This document shows positions 41,605 to 46,807 of a DNA stretch of 46,807 bases, piece after piece (the stretch's first letter is position 1; each line of letters opens with the position of its first letter). The DNA is from Pseudonocardia xinjiangensis (GTDB lineage Bacteria > Actinomycetota > Actinomycetes > Mycobacteriales > Pseudonocardiaceae): NCBI RefSeq assembly GCF_012911925.1, contig NZ_JAAXKY010000042.1:1-46807 (forward strand). Direction: 5' to 3'. The notes beneath the pieces were generated by a model. That model had not been told where the DNA came from and searched no databases. It saw only the letters and a list, made by a program, of their open reading frames with translations. Made by a program: the position numbers and the translations under genes.

Positions 41605-42813
41605 ATGCAGAACACGAACATCCTCATCTCCGGGGCGAGCATCGCCGGGCCCGCACTGGCGTACTGGCTACGCAAGAATGGCTTCACCCCCACCGTCGTC
41701 GAGCGGGCGCCCGCACTACGGCCCGGCGGCCAGGCCGTCGACCTGCGCGGCGCGGGCCGCACGGTCGTCGAGCGCATGAGCCTGATGGACGACGTGCGGG
41801 CCGTCGCCCTCGACCAGCGCGGGCTCGCCTACGTCGACGGCACCGGCCACATCAAGGCGCGGCTCGGGGCCGACGCCTTCGGCGGCGAAGGCATCGTCTC
41901 CGAGATCGAGGTCCTGCGCGGCGACCTCGCCGCGGTCCTCCACCGCGCGAGCCTCCCGGGCACCGAGTACCTGTTCGACGACACGATCACCGGAATCGAC
42001 CAGGACGACGACGGCGTCACCGTCACGTTCGAGAAGGCCGCACCCCGCCGCTTCGGCCTCGTCATCGGCGCCGACGGGCTGCACTCGGCGGTCCGGAGCC
42101 TCGCGTTCGGCCCGGAGGCGGACTCGGTCCGTCCGATCGGCTGCTACACCGCCTGGTTCACCGCGCCGGCCGACATCGATCTCGACGGCTGGTACCTCAT
42201 GCACAACGCCCCCGGCGGGCTCGTCGCCTCCGCCCGGCCGGGCCGGCTCCCCCACGAGATCAAGGCCGGCCTCAGCTTCCGCTCCGAGCCGATCACGTAC
42301 GACCGCCGGGACATCGCCCAGCAGCGCGACATCGTGGCCCGGCGCCTCGCCGGCGTCGGGTGGGAGACCCCGCGACTCCTCGCAGCCATGCGGGAGGCGC
42401 CCGACTTCGCGTTCGACTCCATGGGCCAGGTGCACCTCGACCGCTGGTCGGCGGGCCGGGTCGTGCTGCTCGGCGACGCGGGCTACTGCCCGAGCCCGCT
42501 AACCGGCCTGGGCACGAGCCTCGCCCTCGTCGGCGCCTACGTGCTCGCCGGTGAGCTCGCCGCCTCCGACGGCGACCACCGGGCCGCGTTCGCGCGCTAC
42601 GAGCAGGTGATGCGGCCCTACGTCACGGAAGGCCAGAAGCTGCCGCCCGGCGGCGTGAGCGGGTACGCGCCGCAGGGCCGGTTCGAGATCCGCATCCGGA
42701 CGGCCTCGATGAACTGGATGACGCGCTGGCCGTTGCGGCCCTTGATCGCCGCGCAGTTCGCCAAGGCCGGCAACATCGCGCTGCCGGACTACGGGCAGCG
42801 GGTCGGGATCTAG
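41605..42813 (+). CDS. FAD-dependent monooxygenase (TetX/PHBH-like)
   Basis: A 402-residue group A flavoprotein monooxygenase. FAD motifs: ILISGASIAGPALAYWLRKNG (GxGxxG-like with Ser for the middle Gly), the D-G motif LVIGADGLHSAVR, and the G-D motif VVLLGDAGYCPSPLTGLGT. Proteins of this type hydroxylate aromatic or polyketide substrates, including tetracycline-like ones; the substrate here is unknown. ATG 41605 lies 7 nt after TACGCT (41592-41597), with TTGATG 18 bp upstream, a leaderless promoter. It is divergent from the GntR-TetR regulator and its stop overlaps the stop of the next regulator gene. Confidence 0.88.
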   Translation: MQNTNILISGASIAGPALAYWLRKNGFTPTVVERAPALRPGGQAVDLRGAGRTVVERMSLMDDVRAVALDQRGLAYVDGTGHIKARLGADAFGGEGIVSEIEVLRGDLAAVLHRASLPGTEYLFDDTITGIDQDDDGVTVTFEKAAPRRFGLVIGADGLHSAVRSLAFGPEADSVRPIGCYTAWFTAPADIDLDGWYLMHNAPGGLVASARPGRLPHEIKAGLSFRSEPITYDRRDIAQQRDIVARRLAGVGWETPRLLAAMREAPDFAFDSMGQVHLDRWSAGRVVLLGDAGYCPSPLTGLGTSLALVGAYVLAGELAASDGDHRAAFARYEQVMRPYVTEGQKLPPGGVSGYAPQGRFEIRIRTASMNWMTRWPLRPLIAAQFAKAGNIALPDYGQRVGI

Positions 42814-43517
42814 CCCGACGCGATCCCGCCCAGCAGGCAGTCGAGGCCGAACGCGAAGCGGGCGTCGGCGTCGGGGTCCTCGGCGTCGAGGATGCGGCGG
42901 TTGAAGTGTGGGTAGCGGCCCGACTCGACGACCTGGCGGACGTAGGTACCCACGGAGGTGCGCCATTCGTCCTCGGTCATGCCGGTGGAGCGCTGGACCT
43001 CCCGATCGGCCAACTCGGCGGCCACCGAGCCGAGGACGTAGGTGTTCACCGCACTGACGATCATGTTCGCCCTGGTCGCGTCGTGGGTGAAGCGGTCGAC
43101 GACGGCGAGGGCGTGGTCGAGCCGGGCGATGACGTTCGGCCCCAGCGCCGGGCGGCGGGACGCCTGCTGGGCGAGCCACGGGTGCCGGAGCAGTGACGCC
43201 CGGAAGTCGTGGGCCACGGTCGCCAGCCCGGCACGCCAGTCGTCGCCAGGGTCCGGCGGCAGCGGCCGGTCTCCGTACACGGCGTCGACCATGAGCTCGA
43301 TCAGCTCGTCCTTGCCGGTGATGTGCCGGTACAGGGACGTGGTGCCCGAGCCCAGCTCCGTGGCGATCCGGCGCATCGACAGCGCGTCGATGCCCTCGCT
43401 GTCGGCCAGCGCGACGGCCGCACGCACGATCCTCTCCTCGCTCATCGCCTGCCGGGCACCGCGGTCCCGGTCGCGCATCCAGACCAGCGTGGCGAGGGGA
43501 CGGTCACGGGCGGGCAT
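42810..43517 (-). CDS. TetR-family regulator
   Basis: A 235-residue repressor: HTH at about 25-72 (LADSEGIDALSMRRIATELG, TTSLYRHITGKDEL), then a TetR C-terminal ligand domain with PWLAQQASRRPALGPN. ATG 43515-43517 lies 6 nt after TACGCT on the minus strand (leaderless); a GTG two codons earlier lies against that -10 box. A near-perfect 24-bp palindrome lies between it and the divergent monooxygenase gene. It is a paralogue of the TetR half of the regulator at 40476-41438. Confidence 0.88.
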   Translation of the reverse strand: MPARDRPLATLVWMRDRDRGARQAMSEERIVRAAVALADSEGIDALSMRRIATELGSGTTSLYRHITGKDELIELMVDAVYGDRPLPPDPGDDWRAGLATVAHDFRASLLRHPWLAQQASRRPALGPNVIARLDHALAVVDRFTHDATRANMIVSAVNTYVLGSVAAELADREVQRSTGMTEDEWRTSVGTYVRQVVESGRYPHFNRRILDAEDPDADARFAFGLDCLLGGIASG

Positions 43518-43542
43518 GGGCACAGCGTACGGGTACGGCTAC

Positions 43543-43566
43543 AGTGTTCCCGATATCGGGCACACT
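43543..43566. promoter_or_regulatory. 24-bp palindromic operator between TetR and monooxygenase genes
   Basis: AGTGT and ACACT arms flank a perfect 12-bp core CCCGATATCGGG, with a single mismatched pair between arms and core. It lies 19 bp before ATG 43585 and close behind the TetR promoter, the usual place for a TetR operator controlling both directions. Confidence 0.75.
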
Positions 43567-43584
43567 GTTCCCAAGGAGGATCCA

Positions 43585-45084
43585 ATGTCTCAGGTCGTGA
43601 TCGCCGGCGGTGGCACCGTCGGCCTGGCCGCCGCCGTCTTCCTCGGTCAGCAGGGGATTCCGGTCCTCGTCCTCGAGCGCCGCACCCGGCCGTCGGTGCA
43701 TCCGCGCGCACTCGGCGTCAGCCCTCGCACGCTGGAGCTGTTCCGCTCCGCCGGACTCAGCGAGGCGATCGACGCCGTCGCCGTGCGTTCGGCCGTGCCG
43801 GGAAAGGCCGACGCGCGCACGGTCGCGGAGATCGACCGCACGCAACCGTCGCGGGCGCCGCGGTTCACGGGCCCCGACCTGTCACCGGAGACGCCGCGCG
43901 GCCACTATTCACAGGACAGGCTCGACTCCGTGCTGCTTCCGGCGGCGCACGACCGCGGCGCGACGATCGAGATCGGCGTGGCCGTCACCGGCGTCGAGCA
44001 GGACGCCGACGGCGTCGACGTTTCGCTCTCCGACGGCCGCACGGTCCGCGCCGCCTACCTGATCGGCGCCGACGGCGTGAACACCACCGTTCGCGCCGCG
44101 CTCGGCATCGGCACGACCGGGCCGGGCGAGATCGGGGACACCACGCTAAACATCCTGTTCGACGCCGACCTGGTCGGCCGGTTCGGCCCGTTGCCGATGC
44201 TGACCGAGATCAGCCATCCGGACGCGCGCGGAATGCTGCTCGCCGTCGGGGAAGGGCGCTGGGTGTTCCACACCAAGCCGCCGGCGGACGGCAGGTTCAC
44301 CGACGAGACCTGCGCCGCGTCGATCCGCACCGCCCTGGGCGCCGACGTGCCGCTCGAGATCGTCAGCGTCCTGCCGTGGCGAGCGACGGTCCGGATGGCG
44401 GACGCGTTCCGGTCCGGGCGCGCTTTCCTGGTCGGTGACGCAGCGCGGGCCATCTCGCCGCTGGGCGGGTTCGGCCTCAACACCGGGATCGCGGACGCCC
44501 ACAACCTGGCCTGGAAGCTCGCCATGGTGCTCACCGGCAGGGCCGGGGACCGGCTGCTCGACAGCTACCACGAGGAACGGCACGCGCTCGCCCAGATCGT
44601 GACCGCGCAGGCCATGCTGCGATGGGCGAACCCGCGGCTGCACTGGGACCCGTCCGAGGTCGCCGAGCGCGACAGGGCCGGTGCCTGGTACGCCCCGATG
44701 GTCACGATGGGCTACCGCTACGACTCCTCGGCGATCGCCGGCCCGGTGCCGCCGTTGCCGTCCACGGAGGACGTCGCGGCGGCTCTCGACGGGGCGCCGG
44801 GCTCGCACCTGCGGCACCGGTGGATCGACGGTGTGTCCACACTGGACATGATCGGCCCGGGGTTCACCCTCCTGACCGGCTCCGAGGAGTGGGACGACGC
44901 CGCACGGACGCTGGACCTCCCGGTGGTGCGGATCGACGGCGACTGGCCGGAGTCGGTCGGGATCGACGCCACGGGAGCGCTGCTCGTGCGGCCGGACGCG
45001 TTCATCGCCTGGCGTTCGGTCAAGGCCGACGCCGACGCACTGCCCGCCGTCCTTGCGGCCGTCACCGGGGGGCGGGCCGCATGA
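43585..45084 (+). CDS. FAD-dependent aromatic-ring hydroxylase-type monooxygenase
   Basis: A 499-residue flavoprotein monooxygenase of the PheA/TfdB/polyketide hydroxylase group. Motifs: VVIAGGGTVGLAAAVFLGQQ (GxGxxG), LIGADGVNTTVR (D-G), and FLVGDAARAISPLGGFGLNT (G-D). The C-terminal 110 residues form a thioredoxin-like domain, as usual for this group. ATG 43585 follows AAGGAGGA. It is controlled presumably by the divergent TetR protein through the 24-bp palindrome. Substrate unknown; phenols, polyketides or antibiotics are possible. Confidence 0.88.
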   Translation: MSQVVIAGGGTVGLAAAVFLGQQGIPVLVLERRTRPSVHPRALGVSPRTLELFRSAGLSEAIDAVAVRSAVPGKADARTVAEIDRTQPSRAPRFTGPDLSPETPRGHYSQDRLDSVLLPAAHDRGATIEIGVAVTGVEQDADGVDVSLSDGRTVRAAYLIGADGVNTTVRAALGIGTTGPGEIGDTTLNILFDADLVGRFGPLPMLTEISHPDARGMLLAVGEGRWVFHTKPPADGRFTDETCAASIRTALGADVPLEIVSVLPWRATVRMADAFRSGRAFLVGDAARAISPLGGFGLNTGIADAHNLAWKLAMVLTGRAGDRLLDSYHEERHALAQIVTAQAMLRWANPRLHWDPSEVAERDRAGAWYAPMVTMGYRYDSSAIAGPVPPLPSTEDVAAALDGAPGSHLRHRWIDGVSTLDMIGPGFTLLTGSEEWDDAARTLDLPVVRIDGDWPESVGIDATGALLVRPDAFIAWRSVKADADALPAVLAAVTGGRAA

Positions 45085-45088
45085 ACGA

Positions 45089-46774
45089 TCAATGGCGCAC
45101 GTCGGCCGGTCCGCTCGCGGTCAGGGCTGCGGTGGCGCGGGCAGCGGCTTGTGCCGCGTCCACGTCCCGCACGGCCTGCTTCACCCCGGCCACCGCGGGC
45201 GGTGCCACGCTCAGCTCCCGCACCCCGAGCCCGACCAGCAGCTCGGCGGCGAGCGGATCGGCCGCCGCCTCGCCGCAGACGGCCACCAGTACCCGTTCCC
45301 CCGCCGCCCGGCACACGGCGTCGACGAGGCGGAGCACGCCGGGGTCGAGGGGGTCGGCCAGCGCGGCGACCGCCGGGTTGCCCCGCTCGGCGGCGAGCGC
45401 GTACTGGGTGAGGTCGTTGGTGCCGATGCTGAAGAAGTCGACGTGCGGCACGAACGCCGCGGCCTTCAGCGCCGCGGCCGGGACCTCGACCATGATCCCC
45501 ACCTCCAGCCCGGGCGGTGTGCCCCGGCCCTCGCGGGCGATCGCCGCGTCCAGCGCGCGGCGGGCGACGACCAGCTCGTCGAGCGTCGTGATCATCGGGA
45601 ACATCAGGCTCACCGGCGCGTCGTGGGCCACCCGCACCGCGGCCAGCAGCTGGTCGGCGAGCAGGTCCGGGAACGCCGTGGCCAGCCGGATCCCGCGCAG
45701 GCCGAGGTACGGGTTGGCCTCGGCGGGCAGCGGCAGGTAGGGCAGCGGCTTGTCGCCACCGACGTCGAGGGTGCGCAGGGTGATCCGCTTCCCGCCAAGC
45801 GCGATGGCGACGGCGCGGTAGGCCGCCTCCTGCTCGTCGACGTCCGGGGCGGCCGCGCGCCCGAGGAAGAGGAACTCGGTTCGCACCAGCCCGACCAGGT
45901 CGGCACCGCCGGCCACGGCCGCCGTCGCCTCGGCGGGCGAGCCGACGTTCGCCCCGACGAGCACGGTGACGCCGTCCCGCGTCACCGCCGGGGCGGCGGA
46001 CCGTTCGCGGGCCTCCCGGTCCCGGACGGCCTGCGCGGCGGCGCGCTCCCGGAACACCGCGACGGTGTCGGGCGTGGGGTCGACGACGAGCTCGCCCGTG
46101 GTCCCGTCCAGCGCGATCAGCGTGCCGTCGGGCACCTCCAGCACCTGCGCACCGGCCCCGAGCACCGCCGGCACGCCGCGGGCGCGGAGCAGGATCGCGC
46201 TGTGTGCGGTGGGACTCCCGCCCGCGAGCACCACACCCGCCACGCGCGCCGGGTCCAGCGCCGCGGCCCGGGCCGGGGTGAGGTCGGCGGCGACGAGCAC
46301 GGCGGGCGGCCCGTCCGCGTGGTCGTCCGGGATGTCGGCAGCACCCCCGACGAGGACGCGGAGCACCTGGTCCCCGACGGCGCGGACGTCTGCGGCGCGG
46401 GCCGCGAGGTACGGGTCGGGCAGGGCGTCGAAGGCGGCCGCGGCGCGTTCCGCGGCGTCGGACCAGGCCCGCTCGGCCGCCGCCCCGTCCCCGATGCCCG
46501 CGCCGGCGTCCTCCACCAGCTCGGGGTCGTCGAGCAGCAGCAGGTGGGCGTCGAAGATCGCCGCCTCGGCGGGGCCCAGCTCCGCGGCGGCGGCGGCGCG
46601 GCCGGCCCGGATCTCGGACGTGACCGTGGCGATGGCGGCGTCGAGGCGCGCCCGCTCGTCGGCCGGATCGCCTGCGGGCGCGTCGGGCACCGCCACGGGC
46701 GCGGCCGCGTCGGACCGGGCTGGCCCGACCGCGATCCCGGGCGACGCCGGGAGCGGGGCGCCCGATCCGGGCAA
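45089..46774 (-). CDS. ptsI: PTS enzyme I (PEP-protein phosphotransferase)
   Basis: A 561-residue enzyme I. It has the N-terminal ASPGIAVGPA, the phosphohistidine site GGSPTAHSAILLRARGVPAV, and the PEP-binding TIM-barrel motifs LVRTEFLFLGR, RTLDVGGDKPLPYL, GLRGIRLA and FSIGTNDLTQYAL, with a late CGEAAADP. It takes phosphate from PEP and passes it to HPr in the cytoplasm. HPr and EII genes must lie outside the window. The start is uncertain: TTG 46772-46774 is the only start codon in the visible frame, lies inside a dispersed repeat, and has no clear RBS; the frame stays open to the window end. Confidence 0.9.
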   Translation of the reverse strand: MPGSGAPLPASPGIAVGPARSDAAAPVAVPDAPAGDPADERARLDAAIATVTSEIRAGRAAAAAELGPAEAAIFDAHLLLLDDPELVEDAGAGIGDGAAAERAWSDAAERAAAAFDALPDPYLAARAADVRAVGDQVLRVLVGGAADIPDDHADGPPAVLVAADLTPARAAALDPARVAGVVLAGGSPTAHSAILLRARGVPAVLGAGAQVLEVPDGTLIALDGTTGELVVDPTPDTVAVFRERAAAQAVRDREARERSAAPAVTRDGVTVLVGANVGSPAEATAAVAGGADLVGLVRTEFLFLGRAAAPDVDEQEAAYRAVAIALGGKRITLRTLDVGGDKPLPYLPLPAEANPYLGLRGIRLATAFPDLLADQLLAAVRVAHDAPVSLMFPMITTLDELVVARRALDAAIAREGRGTPPGLEVGIMVEVPAAALKAAAFVPHVDFFSIGTNDLTQYALAAERGNPAVAALADPLDPGVLRLVDAVCRAAGERVLVAVCGEAAADPLAAELLVGLGVRELSVAPPAVAGVKQAVRDVDAAQAAARATAALTASGPADVRH

Positions 46775-46801
46775 CTCGGGCGCGGAAAGCGGGCGACTCG
46801 C
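46768..46801 (-). repeat. Inverted copy of the paired GCGAGTCGCCCG repeat
   Basis: On the minus strand GCGAGTCGCCCG (46801-46790) is followed 22 bp later by CGAGTTGCCCGG (46779-46768). This is the same pair, with the same 22-bp period, as at 9-43 on the plus strand. The candidate TTG start codon of ptsI falls within the second unit. Confidence 0.65.
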
Positions 46802-46807
46802 GGGGGT

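Noticed and set aside
1..46807. Contractile injection system structural genes (sheath, tube, baseplate, AAA ATPase) or a DUF4157 gene
   Set aside because: None seen on either strand, so a complete eCIS cannot be claimed; only the cargo-like motif is present.
1..46807. CRISPR arrays, tRNA, rRNA or a complete insertion sequence
   Set aside because: No regular spacer array, cloverleaf or intact transposase was recognised; only an IS481 relic is present.

Overview
The window reads as a chromosomal stretch of a very GC-rich actinomycete. GTG starts are frequent, many genes have a TANNNT box 6-7 nt before the start codon with no Shine-Dalgarno (leaderless transcripts), and there are DUF3039, DUF3099 and DUF7455 genes, a SigB-type sigma factor, a SARP-type regulator, an actinobacterial LexA box and a 13E12-type HNH endonuclease. 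Gene content and style suggest Pseudonocardiaceae, possibly Pseudonocardia; this is inference, since no rRNA or other phylogenetic marker lies in the window.

Layout. 311-451: a tiny membrane protein. 520-5165 (minus): a xylose-type sugar ABC transporter (binding lipoprotein, ATPase, permease) ending in a ROK regulator. 5486-9601: a CocE/NonD hydrolase, then two convergent genes that both carry a frameshift (a DJ-1/AraC regulator and a FAD/BBE oxidoreductase). 9897-12539: a SARP-NB-ARC regulator and an MBL-fold lactonase-like hydrolase. 12566-13024: relics of a peptide ABC transporter. 13163-14029: a putative His-Me finger nuclease behind a short N-terminal motif. 14248-19565: an EamA exporter, a DUF7455 zinc protein, a DEAH helicase and a PHA-synthase-like protein that has lost its catalytic triad. 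19712-21410: an HNH endonuclease under a LexA box beside an IS481 relic. 21407-29906: a mostly housekeeping block with hydrolase, SDR, methyltransferase, DUF3039, pseudouridine catabolism (psuG-psuK), DUF3099, ArsR regulator, HhH-GPD protein, methyltransferase and D-aminoacyl-tRNA deacylase. 30066-32528: a polyhydroxyalkanoate-type locus (phasin-like protein, XRE regulator, PhaC-like hydrolase). 32673-33728: sigB behind a SigH/SigR-type promoter. 33797-37603: a ketopantoate-reductase/amidase fusion, an Ntn asparaginase and an aldehyde dehydrogenase relic. 37685-38739: a flavin reductase/FMN reductase pair. 38914-40449: a second protein with the same N-terminal motif as the 13163 gene, but with a papain-like C-H-N arrangement. 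40476-45084: two tandem regulator/FAD-monooxygenase modules, each with an operator-like palindrome. 45089-46774: PTS enzyme I.

The best candidate for an undescribed system is the pair of orphan proteins at 13163-14029 and 38914-40449. They share an N-terminal L-x-x-L/M-Q-x-x-V-G-N-x-A-V-x-x-L segment but carry unrelated, enzyme-like C-terminal parts, as expected of effectors delivered by one common route. The other notable items are the catalytically dead PhaC homologue, the LexA-controlled HNH gene, the ApbA-amidase fusion, the GntR-TetR fusion regulator and several strong RNA or operator structures.
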